DNA of 64,000 bases, from positions 1,605,196 through 1,669,195 of the forward strand of contig CAWZYM010000253.1 in NCBI GenBank assembly GCA_963966185.1, read 5' to 3'. The notes under the pieces were generated by a model. It was not told where the DNA came from, searched no databases, and saw only the letters and a program-made list of their open reading frames with translations. Both the position numbers and the translations under genes were made by a program. Positions 25,286-36,701 of this stretch are shown piece by piece. Source of the stretch: Rhabditoides inermis (lineage: Eukaryota; Nematoda; Chromadorea; Rhabditida; Rhabditidae). Position 1 is the first letter of the stretch; the number at the start of each line of letters is the position of its first letter.

Positions 25286-28200
25286 CTGATCGACACTGTA
25301 TGATTCAGGTCGCGCAGTCGCCCTTCTCTGTGGCGGTCGCCGGATCTGCGCAGAAGCGTTCGCACCTTTCTGTCGGCTCCACCTCGGAGGTGGCGCTCAA
25401 CATCGCGCAGACGGAGCTCAAGGGCATCTCTGCGTCGATCAAGTCGCCGTCGGGAATCGAGGAGCCGTGCTTTGTGCGTCTGCTCGATGGAGGCCGTCTG
25501 GGAGTGTCGTTCACTCCGAGGGAGGCTGGCGAGCACCTCATCACTGTGAAGAGGGACGGAAAGCTCGTGCCCCGCGCGCCCTTCAAGATCAAGGTCGACA
25601 AGAGCCAGGTGAGATATGGGGGAGAGAGAGATATGAGGCGGATGGTCTCTGATGAGAAGTGTGCTTTTGTTTTGCTTGTTTTTCCCTTACCCGAAGAGAC
25701 TGTCTGCTTCTAGCTTGTGTGCCTGGGCCTGCTGTCTGGCTTGGTTTTGTCTAACGTCTCTCTTGCATTGCTTTGCATCTGCTAACCCGGTGTGTTCTAG
25801 CTGGGTGATGTGAAGACGACGTACGTGTTGAATGTGTCCTTGTCCGAGTTGCGTGAGATGGAGTTGCACGGAGAGTCGGAGTCGAAGCACGTTGTGTACG
25901 AGGAGATGCACGAGTGGTCGCACGAGGTGTACGAGAGTACCCTCGTGCTGCCGCCAGCCACGCCTAGCAAGAGCAAGAAGAATAAGAAGAGTGCTGTGGT
26001 ACGCGTGGGGGTGTGGGAGAAGGAGAAGGGACACTTGGTGACCCCAATCCTATTGTAGGTGGGAGACGCGTCCAAGGTAGAGGTGAGCGGATCGGGCAAG
26101 GCCAAGGCCGTCACCCAGCAGAACAACGAGATCCTCGTCGACACCAGCAAGGCCGGTCAGTCACCGGGTGGCTAGCATAGTAGTCCAATTTGAACTTGTT
26201 TATGTTGACGAGTTCTATTTGCTGTACGATTTCTTTACGATGATATCTATTTTGTTGCAGGTTTTGGCGGTCTGTCCGTGTCTGTGCAGGGTCCGTCGAA
26301 GGCGGAGCTGTCGTGCAAGGAGGTGAAGCCGGGCCTCATCCAGGTCAACTACAAGCCCACCGAGCCCGGAATCTACGCCATCACCATCAAGTTTGCCGAC
26401 CATCACGTCAAGGGTCAGTTGTACCTTTGAACGTTGGGGCAAAAACTACAAATACCACGGGAGATGGTGGAAATATACTCAGACAAACGAGCGCGAGCCG
26501 CGCGCGGGAATATGGCACTTTTCGCGGGCCGCCAGCGACTATTTGAAAAGAGCGAGCCGTGCGCGGCGATTGAGCGGGCCGCCCGCGACTATTTTGTCGG
26601 GAGCGCGAGCCGCCCGCGACAAAAGCGCGGCAAATGCGCGGGGCTACAAATAGTCCCGGGCGGCACGCCCTTTCCCGCGCGCGGCTCGCGCTCGTTTGTC
26701 TTGGTACCTCTGCCAATAGGAAATAAATACATATTGAAACATGCTGGAAATGCACGTGGGTGCATTCGCACACAACACACTAAAAAGTGTATTCTGTTTT
26801 ACTACGAAGCAACATTTTTTTCTGGCACCGCGTAGTTTTAGCGGTTTATGCTGTTGCTTGCAGGATCTCCGCTGACTGTGGTATGCTCTGGCGCGTCGTC
26901 GGGCGCGATTCGGCAGGAAGTGTCGAAGAAGGCGGAGCAGCAGCACCAGGCCCTCCCCAATCAGGATGCCATCATGTTCCTCAAGATGCCCATGACCTCG
27001 GCCATGGACCTCGAGGTGCGAGAGAGAGAGAGAGAGAGAGAAGACGAATCATGTATGTGTATGCTGTGTTGTAGGCTCGCATGATGGACCCGAAGGGAGT
27101 GAGTGCTGATGTGGAGATGCGCGACACTGGAGACAGCATGTACCAGATCAAGTTCCACCCCACGATGGACGGAGTGCACAACCTGTCGGTGCTGCACAGG
27201 GGCGCCCATGTCTATGGTGAGTGGGCAGAGAGGAGAAGAGGGGGATGAGCTGACCGTGTCGTGTTGCAGGCTCGCCGTTCCAGTTCACTGTCGGTCCGTT
27301 TGCCGAGGGCGGCGCGCACAAGGTGCGCGTCTCTGGCAACGGAGTGGTGCGCGGAGAGACGCAGAACCCGCAGACGTTCAACATCTACACCAGGGAGGCG
27401 GGCGGCGGCAACCTGGCCGTGTCGATCGAGGGACCCTCGAAGGCCGACATCAAGTTTGAGGACCACTCGGACGGCAACTGCCACGTGGCGTACAAAGTGG
27501 CCGAGCCGGGAGAGTACAACCTGTCGGTCAAGTTCAACGACGACCACGTGCCCGACTCGCCGTTTAAGGTATGGAAATGAAAGAGAGATCCAGAGAGCCA
27601 CCGCTCATGCTACACGCTTGCAGGTGTACATTGCTGCGGCGACTGGAGAGGTGCGCCGTCTGGAGCTGGCTCAGTTCCACGACACTGGCATTCCCGTCGG
27701 CAAGGCCTTCACTTTCTCCATCCTCACCCACAGGGCGCGCGGACACCTCGAGGCCAAGGTAAGCCGAGGCAGTGTCGAAGGGTTTCACAAATGTGTGGAT
27801 ATTAGTAGTGCAGATTGAATTGTCGTTTGATTTGAACCACACTGTTGCAGGTGCACTGTCCGAGCAACGAGGTGGAGACACTGGACATTGTGCCAATCGA
27901 GGAGGGCGAGACGTACGCGACTCGTTTCATCCCCAAGGAGGCCGGCAACCACTACGTTCACATCACGCTGGACGGGGCTCCGATGCGCGAGTCTCCGTTC
28001 CGCCTGCGGGTGGGAGGCAAGGACGAGAGCGACCCGGCCGCCATCCACGCGGACGGAGACGGACTGAGGAAGGGAGAGACGGGACACAAGTGCGAGTTCG
28101 TCGTGCACACCACCAACGCCGGCGCCGGAGTGATGACCATCCAGGTGGACGGACCCAGCAAGGCCACCCTCGACGCATATGAGGTAGGCAAGCAGGTCCC

Positions 28201-29853
28201 TCGGCTAAGGATTGTATGAAGACGTGGGACTTAGAATTTAAATTATATCTATTCCTTAGATGATAGATGAATAAGATTGCTCTTTTTCGATGTATCATCG
28301 CATTGAGGCGGGTTCTCATTAGTCTGGCAGTTGCACCCGGTGGGAAGGAAGGGGCAAATTAGAAATGCGAATTGCGCCAGCGCCACTTTGCTTTGATTGT
28401 TGATTGCGAGTGGAGATTGCTATAATTGGATCTTTCACATCATTCGAATTTGAATGTCGAATATACTTTTTGTTTTAGTCTGCACGAGGAAGCGGAAGCG
28501 TTTTTGAAATTGGGCGATATTCATACTGTACTGAATGTACAAGTGAAAGTTGTTTTGCAGCTCGACACTGGCTACAAGGCTCGCTTCACGCCGCTCGCGC
28601 CAGGAGACTACTACACTGCTATCAAGTACAATGGTACGGATGGATGATTACTGTATATTGAATAGGTTACGAGTCTCAGGTTTCAGAGCTACGGTGAATT
28701 GTAAATATAGTCTTCGCCTAGAGGATAGTTTCTGTTATTGCCAGCCGGGATCAGTTGACGAAACTCACGATCAGTTGCGAGCGAGAGAGGTCAGACAGCG
28801 CGAGCAAATGGTCGAGTGTCGCGCGGCCTCTTTGATTCGCATGCCGGCTTCTTTGATCGATATTATCGTTTGAAAGCGCGCGCTTGGGTCTCCTCACGAC
28901 TAGAAGGTAGATCGAATGCGACTAGAGGGTAGATCGATTTTCTACCGTAATCTGGCAAACTATCTCCCAGAAAAATATTATACAGCGAATGGATCGATAC
29001 AATTTGCTAATAGTATTGTTTCAGGTGTGCACATTCCCGGCTCTCCTTTCAAGTGTGTTGTGAGTGGCAAGACTATGGGCGGCAACGGCTACAACGAGAC
29101 GTCGCTGGTGAAGATCGACGCGGTGGCGAAGACGAGCAAGGGAACAGTGGCCGTCGCCCCTACCTACACGGGAGACGCCAGCAAGGTAGAGTGGAGTGGA
29201 TGGACTGGAAGGGGAAGTCGGGAAGTGAGGGGCTGCTCCCGTATTCACTGCCTCACAAGATTGAGAAGAGAGAGAAAGCTGGCAAAAAGTGTGTGTGTGA
29301 GAGTTGTTGTTGTTTTTGAATCAGGATGAGTGTCGTGCTTGTCACTTTTTGAGAATTTGAAATTGAAAACGGCACAATTTGTGTAGAACTAAGTAGCTGG
29401 GTTTGAGTACTTGCTGCCGGGAGTTTTCGTGGGATCGAAGTCACAGGATATGTTGCTACTTTGGATTATGAGAATGTGTGCGATGCTAGGTGGTACGTTT
29501 TTATAAGATGAGAAAAGTATGTTTGGTGAGAGGTTTTGCTTGACTGGTGAGAACAATGAAAGCAGTCAAGGACACGCTGTCCCTATAAGGCTCAACAATT
29601 GAGGCTAGCTTGGTTGTTGCTGTGAATCGGCCACTCGTAGTTTTATCGCAGCATGTGGTGGCGACCGAATGGTGGGAAGTGGGTGAGGGAGAGAGACGAG
29701 GGTGAATTGTGTTGATTGGATATATCCGCTTTCGGCGAGTGATGCTGCTGCAGCATGGCGGGGGTTAAGCCTCTCGCATTTAAACTGGTGTATGAACTCT
29801 GAAACAAACTGCTTACCTCTTGTGTGGAGAAGGCCTTGATATCCTCGTGATGG

Positions 29854-29915
<62 letters not shown>

Positions 29916-30454
29916 GGTCGTCTCGGGGGAGTTTTTATCGCATCTCGGTCTCGTCACCGTTGTATGTGTGTGCACGGCTCTCGGTTCGTGTGTTTATGAT
30001 ACCAAATGGGAGTGGGGATATGAAAAAAGAGTAGGAGAAGGAAGGGGATTTGCTGCTTTGGCCAAAACAATGCGAGAGTACGCAGGATAGAGGTGGGTTG
30101 TGGAGGTGTTTTTGTTGATTGTTGGAGAGAAGATGAGAAACAGGAGATAAAGGTGAATGGAGAAGATGTGTGTGAAGTGCAAGGAGTGTAATGCAAAGAC
30201 CCAGTGACGTACACTGTCTGTCGTTTTGAAACGTGCCAAAGTACAAAGTACATAAAATTCGAAGATCTGCAAGTTGTTTTTCAAAATGTGAAGTTCCATT
30301 GACAAAGTGTGCTTTCAGGTTACTGCCAAGGGCGCTGGACTGAACAAGTTCTTCCCTGGCAGGCCGGCAATGTTCACGATTGACACGGGACTGGCTGGGG
30401 CGAACCTGCTCATGGTGGGAGTGGTCACCACCAAGGGACCGTGCGAGGAGGTAA

Positions 30455-30516
<62 letters not shown>

Positions 30517-30686
30517 TGGTGTGAGAGAGAGAAGGTGACCCGTCTCTTTTGCAGGTGCTGGTGAAGCACCAGGGCAACGGCCACTACGTGGTCAACTACC
30601 GCATCCCCGACCGCGTCAAGGGCTTCATATTCATCCGCTACGGAGACGAGCAGATCCCCGGCTCTCCGTTCGCCATTGCCCCCTAG
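8670..30686 (+). CDS. Filamin, long isoform (actin cross-linker)
   Basis: Actin-binding, dimerising cytoskeletal scaffold. I place 48 coding exons, about 2,360 aa, near the size of other animal filamins. Exons 2-8 (9276-11749) encode two calponin-homology domains: [71 protein letters not shown] and [20 protein letters not shown]. From 11801 on come filamin Ig repeats, each with signatures such as GPG, [11 protein letters not shown] and VPGSPF. The last two exons (30319-30450, 30555-30686) form the dimerisation repeat ([41 protein letters not shown]). The start at 8670 opens a 27-residue first exon ending DDHQEEL before a GT donor; an in-frame ATG at 8709 is an alternative start. AATAAA follows at 30872-30877. 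Unusual parts are listed separately: alternative ends at 14239 and 17092, a coiled-coil exon at 21808, a skippable exon at 25801, and a GC-AG intron at 14063-14109. Confidence 0.95.
14063..14109 (+). other. GC-AG intron of 47 bp in filamin
   Basis: The exon ends GTCCGCGTTGAG and is followed by GCGAGT; the acceptor is CTTTTTAG before GGTCTGGATTC. Joining them restores the canonical repeat linker VRVEGLDSKTQ. No in-frame GT donor is available nearby. The extended GAG|GCGAGT fits the strong consensus expected of GC donors. Confidence 0.75.
14239..15470 (+). CDS. Alternative terminal exon A of filamin (Ser/Glu/Lys-rich tail)
   Basis: A 1.2-kb open exon inside the intron between exons ending 14182 and starting 15632. 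Its acceptor (TATTGTAG) gives phase 1, so the split codon G|AT joins in frame to an uninterrupted stretch of about 409 residues ending at TAA 15468-15470. The constitutive exon at 15632 uses the same phase (G|AC). The product is acidic at first ([12 protein letters not shown]), then has a CCCKCGG cysteine cluster, a run of about 19 serines near 14953-15016, a strongly basic stretch ([17 protein letters not shown]) and an acidic end. No known domain was recognised. It would yield a short filamin with the CH pair plus the first few repeats and a disordered, charged tail. An unrelated gene nested in the intron with its own ATG at 14241 is an alternative, but the exact phase match favours splicing. 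Confidence 0.6.
16308..17091. other. Filamin intron upstream of alternative exon B
   Basis: 784 bp with no exon or structured repeat recognised. It is AT-rich with several A and T homopolymer tracts. If exon B is skipped, the intron runs on to 18070. Confidence 0.6.
17092..17738 (+). CDS. Alternative terminal exon B of filamin
   Basis: An exon of 647 bp that joins in phase (AAT G|CC CTG) to the exon ending 16307, as does the normal next exon at 18071 (AAT G|GT GAG). It encodes its own second half of the interrupted repeat ([33 protein letters not shown]), a complete further filamin repeat ([30 protein letters not shown]), and a unique tail ending [11 protein letters not shown] with TGA. The exon set at 18071-18346 encodes a homologous repeat half ([25 protein letters not shown]), so the two look mutually exclusive. 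Using exon B yields a truncated filamin with CH domains and about seven repeats but no dimerisation repeat. Confidence 0.7.
19600..19860 (+). promoter_or_regulatory. Promoter-like CpG cluster inside a filamin intron
   Basis: In the intron 19343-20448 a GC- and CpG-rich block contains a (GGC)n run (19615-19640), GC boxes (CTCCGCCC at 19663, CCCCGCCC near 19737), two inverted CCAAT boxes (ATTGG at 19687 and 19721) and the near-palindromic E2F-type site CAGTTTTGGCGCGAAAACTG at 19791-19810. About 35 bp further on a strong splice donor, GG|GTAAGA (about 19845), could end an untranslated first exon spliced to 20449. The first in-frame ATG would then be in the exon 20671-20922. This would make a C-terminal, CH-less filamin. 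Initiation here is inference. Confidence 0.4.
20039..20410. repeat. Inverted repeat with 117-bp arms in a filamin intron
   Basis: Arms 20039-20155 and 20294-20410 are almost exact reverse complements, starting CTCTTTCGAAAAG and ending GAAAGAG, around a spacer of about 140 bp. Likely a small foldback or MITE insertion; no target duplication is clear. Confidence 0.8.
21808..22109 (+). other. Coiled-coil insert exon of filamin
   Basis: This 302-bp exon of the long isoform does not encode an Ig repeat. It gives about 100 charged residues with a tandem heptad-like unit ([30 protein letters not shown]) followed by [15 protein letters not shown], a predicted alpha-helical coiled coil. It lies between the repeat ending about 21176 and the partial repeat starting [16 protein letters not shown] (22519). 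Introns on both sides are larger than average. Confidence 0.75.
23552..24722. mobile_element. Long foldback element with 465-bp arms in a filamin intron
   Basis: Arms 23552-24016 and 24258-24722 are inverted copies of equal length differing at only a few positions, with outer ends GCGGACAAACTGC and GCAGTTTGTCCGC and a 241-bp unique centre. Short open frames of about 104 and 73 codons occur in both arms but are mirror copies of each other and match no protein I recognise. TA dinucleotides lie near both ends but no clean target duplication is visible. It occupies most of the 2-kb intron 23156-25145. Confidence 0.85.
25801..25998 (+). other. Phase-0 cassette-like exon of filamin (hinge candidate)
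   Basis: Exactly 198 bp (66 codons), with phase-0 boundaries, coding for a non-Ig sequence containing [20 protein letters not shown] and a Lys/Ser-rich end ([13 protein letters not shown]). Skipping it would join KVDKSQ to [13 protein letters not shown] without a frame change, producing the usual inter-repeat linker. It therefore looks like an optional flexible hinge, comparable in position type to vertebrate filamin hinges. Confidence 0.55.
26481..26701. mobile_element. GC-rich MITE in a filamin intron
   Basis: 221 bp with 29-bp perfect terminal inverted repeats beginning AGACAAACGAGCGCGAGCC and ending with the reverse complement at 26673-26701. The interior is very rich in CG and repeats GCGAGCCG variants in both orientations. 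No coding capacity and no clear target duplication. Confidence 0.85.
28705..28982. repeat. MITE-like repeat, copy 2, in a filamin intron
   Basis: Second copy of the element at 451-722, same orientation, within the intron 28634-29024. Shared landmarks include ATAGTTTCTGTTATTGCCAG near the start and GATCGATTTTCTACCGTAAT near the end. Confidence 0.85.
29186..30318. other. Large filamin intron with (CT)n tract
   Basis: 1.1-kb intron with no exon recognised. It holds a pure (CT)n run at 29857-29912. The following short intron (30451-30554) has (GT)n and (GA)n runs at 30455-30505. Confidence 0.7.
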
Positions 30687-32506
30687 ACACGAGCCAGCTC
30701 ACACAGCTTTACTTTCCCTCTCTCTCTACCCTATTGCCATTTGGTTGTCTGTTTGACTGCAGTTATTGTCACCCCGTGCAATTGCCCCACCCTGTCTACG
30801 CCTTGAAGAGTGCATGTATAGAGATGTTTATTTAAATGTGTTTAACGGATGTCTATGAGTATATGTGTGTTAATAAACGATTTCGCTTGTTATTTGAAGT
30901 TCTCTGCCGTGGAAATTGTTGGGTTGGTCAACTTTGTATGCACTTTTATAAATAATTGAGTGTTAGGTGATGTACAATTAGTGTAACCCTTTCCTTTTGT
31001 CATCGCTAATTACTGGATACTGTCTGGGAGTTACTCATTGGTATGATAATATATATGCTCTATTGTTTTCTGGTTTTGCCACATTAGCAATGCATTGTTT
31101 TCAGCTGAATGTCACCCTTCAGAATGTCCAGTGTTTGCAACAATGAAAGGGTCCTTTTTTTCGCAGATTATTGAGTGCTCTGCATGTTCCACTTGCTTTT
31201 TTCCACTATTTCGGCAGTTGTCAACCTCACACGCAGAGAACTCGTGTGAAGTTGGATTTCGATGTGAAGAAGAAGAAGAGAAGAGAAAGAAAAGGGTGTT
31301 GGAAGAGTGTGACCAAAGGTGTTCGCGCAAAATGGGCTATGATGATCGTTTCTCCGAGTGTGCGATATATAGTAGTTCGGACAACAAAAGCAAGTGGGTG
31401 TGGTGCGTCGTTGGATATGAGTAGTTGGGAGATTCGGAGCACTCGAGTATGCCCCGCCCACTGCTCTGGCGTCTTTCTTGCAGGAGAGGAGAGGAGGAGG
31501 AGGGAGACAGCTCGGACGTGTCTCCTCTCTCCCTCTTTCTACCCTTTCGACTCTCATTCAGTGATTTGATTGCTCTACGACTCTGACAAGTTCGCTCTGC
31601 CAGCTGATTGGGTCTATTATGTGCAGAGCACGTGCCTATCGCATTAGTCTGTCTCGCCCCTCCGGCGGTTTGGTTGTGACCGAATTCTCCTTATTTTGTG
31701 TAGCATCTATATGTGAGTGTCCACTCTTAGAGTGACATGTCTACTTTAAATACATTTAAGCTGTTGCAGTACTTCGGTTTTCAGATACCTTGTATTTGGG
31801 AATCTTTTTTGGAAGATCCGCAGCATGTTTTGGCTAATTCTATCCATGTCTTATCTGGATCTTTGGATGTCATTTGTTTTTGTCGCGTAGTGTTTTCCAA
31901 AACTATATGAGTTCTTTTTATATTGAACCGAAAACTTTTAGCGCATGCGTTCTCTGCGTGCACATTATATTGGTTTCCACTTTTAGCGCGGGGAAATGGG
32001 TGTAATTATGTTGGTGGTTGGATTCCAGGCAGACACATAACATTAGACGTCTAATTCTAATTCCATGACGATAGCCCTAGCGAATGAAACGTCGGAAAAA
32101 AGGTCGGTGGGATCGCACCGGAAACGCCCGTGGCAACAAAGACGCAATCTATCACACTGCGATGCTCTCTCATCCCTCGGTGAGAGGGGCCAGATGCGTC
32201 ACTCTCTTCATGCCACACACTCTCGCCACTCTCTCACCTTCCACTGCAAAACGCAGTTCAAGCGTCCGAAAACGAGGCGAGATTATCATAGCCCTAAAGA
32301 CTAGCTTGAATGGTGGCCATTTCCGCCGTTCATGAATCGGTGTGTTTTGTCTCGTCTTACTCGCTTCTCTGGCTAGCTAGATACATCCGAGCGCGTTCGC
32401 CGTTTCAGAAGTATTTATTCTTGGTAACGCGGATGTTATTCTCTCTCGTTGTTCACTATGTGATGATGATTCGATCACTCGAGCTATCTATTTTTTGTTT
32501 CAGATT
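30687..32506. other. Intergenic region between filamin and globin
   Basis: Filamin 3' UTR with AATAAA at 30872-30877, then about 1.6 kb without a supported exon. It must include the globin promoter and any 5' UTR. No strong TATA box or repeat was identified. Confidence 0.6.
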
Positions 32507-34366
32507 ATGGGCGCCGAAGGAAGTAAGTCTTGTTCAAAGAAGTCGACGTGCGAAAGGGCGCCGCGGCCATCGCGAAACCGACTCACTGCTGACACCCCCA
32601 TTCAGAAGAGAAGTGAGTGGACGGGAGAGAGAGATAGAGAGGGGGAGAGAGAGAGAGAGAAGTAGGGAGGGAGGGAGGAAGAGAGTGGGAGTCCGATTCC
32701 CACACGTCTCCGCTCGACTGCGCACGATGTTCTCGGAATGAGAAAAGTGTGTGTGCGTAAATCGGGAAACATGTTTTCATGCATTCGCTTTGTACCTTGT
32801 AATAAGACAAGAGCGCAAAAATTGATTAGACAAAGTGTGCGTCTATGGGGCTCAGTCAATATTTTTGGTGTCTGGCCAAAATGTCCACTAGAATGAAGGA
32901 CGCACGTGTACACTCGATTATGCCGCTTCCGCTTCTCTCTCTCCTCTCTCCTCTCTCTTTCTCCCTCAGTGCTTCTTACCTCCCGCAATTATGTAAACGA
33001 AAAAAAAATGTCGAGAGATAATGTAAATCATGGAGGTCGATTAGCGTCGACAGTTTGCAGGATATTTTTTTCGGCAAAATAGTGGAAAGTGTTCTGCACA
33101 ATATATATTGTCAGGGTGTAGTGTTACCAGCTCATTCAGGTTATATGATATGAGACTAGCAATCAACTGTCCAGGCACAGCGTCGGATCGGCCGCGGAAT
33201 TCGATCGTGTCAGAAGGGAGCGACTCGGGCGAGCAGCCCCAGCAACGCTCGCGGTCACTCTGCCCGGCCGAGTACTCGTGAGTTACCATCGCACTTCCCT
33301 CACTTTCTATCAGACACGTTTAGCGAATAGCGAATTAGAATCATTGAAATACGATGTTGTCTGCGAAAGCATCTGAAAGTGTACGCCACTTTACTGATGA
33401 GTGAATTATGTGCGTGCTGTGTGAATGATGAGTTTTTTATTGATTGTGTGAGTCTCGTTTTCACAACTGACACACTTGTCACAAAGGAGGGAGGAGATAT
33501 GAACAGCTGACATCACTGCTCGCGCTATGAGTTCTCGACTTACGCATCAGGAATCTACGAGAGACAGACGATGAGACTGTCGTGTCTAAACAACTCGTGA
33601 GCGAAGATACGTCAACGTATACACGTTTGTTTATCGAGGACATAGAGAGAGGGGAGGGGGAGACGACGAATCTACTGCACTCGCTCAATACGAAACGTGT
33701 CGTGTTCGGGTGCACGTCGTGATTGGAATTAGTTTCTAGAGTGGGCTCGTCATGTTTCGAAACGAGTACATGCATGTATCTCGGAATGTCTAGGTTTCTG
33801 TGTTCTGTTTGGCAGCATCGTAAACACGGTAGCAACGAATATGCAATATGTGAACGGCCATTTTTTCATTTGTATTTTGTGAACGTATGTCGTGGGAATC
33901 TTTGCAATTTGCAAATTTGTTCTGTCCGGAAAGCAGAGATCATTGCACAGGCAGCCAGCAAACTGTGCTGGATTGAGGTAGTAACGTGGACGCCTGTCCG
34001 AACTCGATGGTTGTGAACTGCTTGTCAGAAACTTTCATGTCACACAGACGAAATTCCAGCATATGAACGGTTTAGTCATTACGCCTCGTATTCTTCAGAG
34101 GCGATGAGCGTCGAGGGTCGTCGGGCACGGATTCTCGCGGCGGCAAGAAACCCCACTTCCTCTCCCGAAACGAGCAACTGCTATGCACAAGCAGCTGGAA
34201 GAGAGCGAAAAAGGTGAGACTTTCACGTGAGCGTTTCTTTCACGGCTCTCTAGTTTTCTTCACCCCCGAGTGGTAGCTTGTTTGTTAACGGAACCGTTCC
34301 GGGTTTGCTCCAAGTTTCCTCTCAATCGAGCTTGTTACCACTTCTATCGAATCTTTCTATGTCTCT

Positions 34367-34420
<54 letters not shown>

Positions 34421-36166
34421 TCTCGATAGCAATCAGGGAATCAGGCGGCTCTTCTATGCGACTAGAAGCACTCCAACGTGGAACCGCGTGGAGAACTGAA
34501 GGATATTTGTAACACAGAGAGTGGTGGTGTGAGAAAGAGATCCTCGAATGGCGGCTCTTGAGAGTCTTGAGATAAGTGGGCAGCAGGCAGTGAGTGAGTG
34601 AGTGAGTGAGTGAGTGAGTGAGTGAGTGAGTGAGTGAGTGAGTGAGTGAGTGAGTGAGTGAGTAACGAGGTGGACTGATGGTCTGCCGCGATAACGAGAC
34701 CAAAGTGCGGCGGACATGAATATGCACATATGGGGACACATGGAATAGTGCAAGTGTGCAAGAACCGAGGTCTTCCATCATTTCTCTAATCTATGTAACT
34801 TTTCTCACACCATACATCAATCTTTCTCTACTCGTTTCCGACACTTGTTAGTACTGCTATGTTGCAGACGGGTCCGGACGCGGTGGGGAACCGCATCTTC
34901 CTGAAGGTACTCATGGCCAGCAACGACATCAAAGAGATCTTCGGACTCGAGAAAATCCCCGACGGCAGACTGAAATACGATCCGCACTTCAGGTAAGCTG
35001 GGGTGAGAAGGGGGGGGGACTAGCGGACATGTGAGCGGCTTCTTCGATTTCGCCCTTTCCTCACACGCGTGAGACAGTGTGTGACGAATTTAGGATTCAG
35101 AGATTATACCAAAGCTTCCATCGCGTTCGGTCTGTATGAATCCTTCTCGAAACACGTACATAAGAAGGGTGCACTTATTGGGAAATGGGATCTGTGTGAA
35201 TATGGGCATATGTGATAAATTGAGAGATTGCGCAGACATGTATGTGAGAATGCGTGAATACAATAGATATCGGGTGTCTGCAGGAGACAGAAAAGAAAAA
35301 ATAGAAGACACACGCTATAACAAAACTGCGTTATAACTTGAAAAAGAACTTCAGAAAATATATAGCTCTCACTTGACCCGGTCAAACTATTTAGAATTCA
35401 TGTTCTTTATCATGAAGTTTTTTTTTTAGAAATCATGCTCAAGTCTACACACGCACTTTTGACTACGTTATCAAGAATCTTGATTACCCGGAAAAATTGG
35501 AAGAGCATTTCAAGGTGAGCATGTTGCATGTTGGAACGCATTCAATTACGTGCAAATTATTCAATCTCGTATTGTTGATGCACTCTGAGAGAAATATTAA
35601 CTGCAAATTTTCATTATGTTAGCCTCGTGTCGTGTGTGTAAGTGGGAGCGAAAGAGAATTCTGCAGTGAGTGTTTTCCACCGCTCTCTCGAATTGCAATA
35701 TCGAAAGAACTCGAGTAGTCCTCCATCCTAGGGATATTTCGTTTTATTCAGTACAATTTGAAGCCTGTGATTTGATGGAAAATGGAGTTTGATTCGATCT
35801 ATGGTAATTGAACTTTGTCAGGCTCTCGGCGTAAAACACGTTGCGTTCCAAAAACGCGGCTTCTTCCCCGAGTATTGGGAGACGTTCGCAGAGATTATGA
35901 CCGAGGTGAGCCTGTTTGAAAAAAAAACACTTTTGAGTTTTTCTTAGAAACTGTGTGAAAACGGTTATGTGTTCATTTTCAATAATGTAAGTCTTCAGGT
36001 GATTGCATGTGAGTGGCAGACGCAGAGACACCATCAAACGACAGCCGCGTGGAGAACTCTCGTGAGTCAGCTGATATACCTCCTCCCTCTCTCCTCTCCT
36101 CTCCTCTCCCCTCCTCTCTCTCTCTCCTCTCCCCCCTCTCTCTCCCCCCTCTCTCTCTCCTTCTAT

Positions 36167-36225
<59 letters not shown>

Positions 36226-36401
36226 TTCCACTCTAGCTTTCGAGTGTTTATGCCGCGCTCGTCGCATGATCCCTTGTCACTCCATGCATAATTGTCGTGA
36301 CTCAGCTAACAATTATTTTCAATGCAGAAAAGACTGGGATATGATAACTTCCTCATTTTCATTATAATATAGACTCTCATTCCCTCCCTCCCTCCCTCCC
36401 T

Positions 36402-36454
<53 letters not shown>

Positions 36455-36656
36455 AACTACTGTTTTCTCTTGCAAGTCTGCCTGAAAAAGCATTTATTGA
36501 AAAGTAAGCAGGAACAATTGACTTTTCTTTCAGGTGTGTTCAATAATCGCGTTCATGCGAGTTGGTTTCGATGCGGAAAACTCTCGTATTCGACTGGGCG
36601 CGGGTGCAATGGTACGGAACAGGAGCAGTAGCCAGGGACTGGGCAGACGGTACTAG
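32507..36656 (+). CDS. Globin with N-terminal myristoylation motif
   Basis: Eight exons: 32507-32522, 33175-33277, 34099-34213, 34868-34992, 35430-35514, 35822-35905, 35999-36061, 36534-36656; 237 aa. All junctions keep frame, including the 16-bp first exon (MGAEG plus the first base of Ser). The N-terminus MGAEGS fits the MGxxxS myristoylation signal. A Ser/Arg-rich extension of about 60 residues follows, then the globin fold: FLSRNEQLLCTSSWKRAKK (helix A), IFLKVLMASNDIKEIF (B/C), NHAQVYTRTFDYVIKNL with the distal (E7) His, LGVKHVAF with the proximal (F8) His, and AAWRTLVCSIIAFMRVGF (H). A basic tail ends RSSSQGLGRRY. Such extended, acylated globins (globin X and several nematode GLB proteins) are thought to act in redox or signalling at membranes rather than O2 transport. 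The ATG lies 3 nt after a TTTCAG acceptor. Confidence 0.9.
34370..34662. repeat. Microsatellites in a globin intron: (CT)n and (TGAG)n
   Basis: A (CT)n tract at about 34371-34418 and a (TGAG)n tetranucleotide array of roughly 18 units at 34590-34662, both in intron 34214-34867. Long apparent open frames here are repeat artefacts. Confidence 0.9.
36085..36450. repeat. CT-rich microsatellite tracts in the last globin intron
   Basis: CT/CCT-rich DNA at 36085-36236 and a (TCCC)n plus (CT)n tract at 36376-36450 within intron 36062-36533. Confidence 0.85.
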
Positions 36657-36701
36657 CTAGACCTCCCATGTCAGTCGCCCACCTCTCCCGCACTCTTCCC
36701 C

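Noticed and set aside
34344..34781. THSLTHSL-repeat frame
   Set aside because: Artefact of the (TGAG)n microsatellite.
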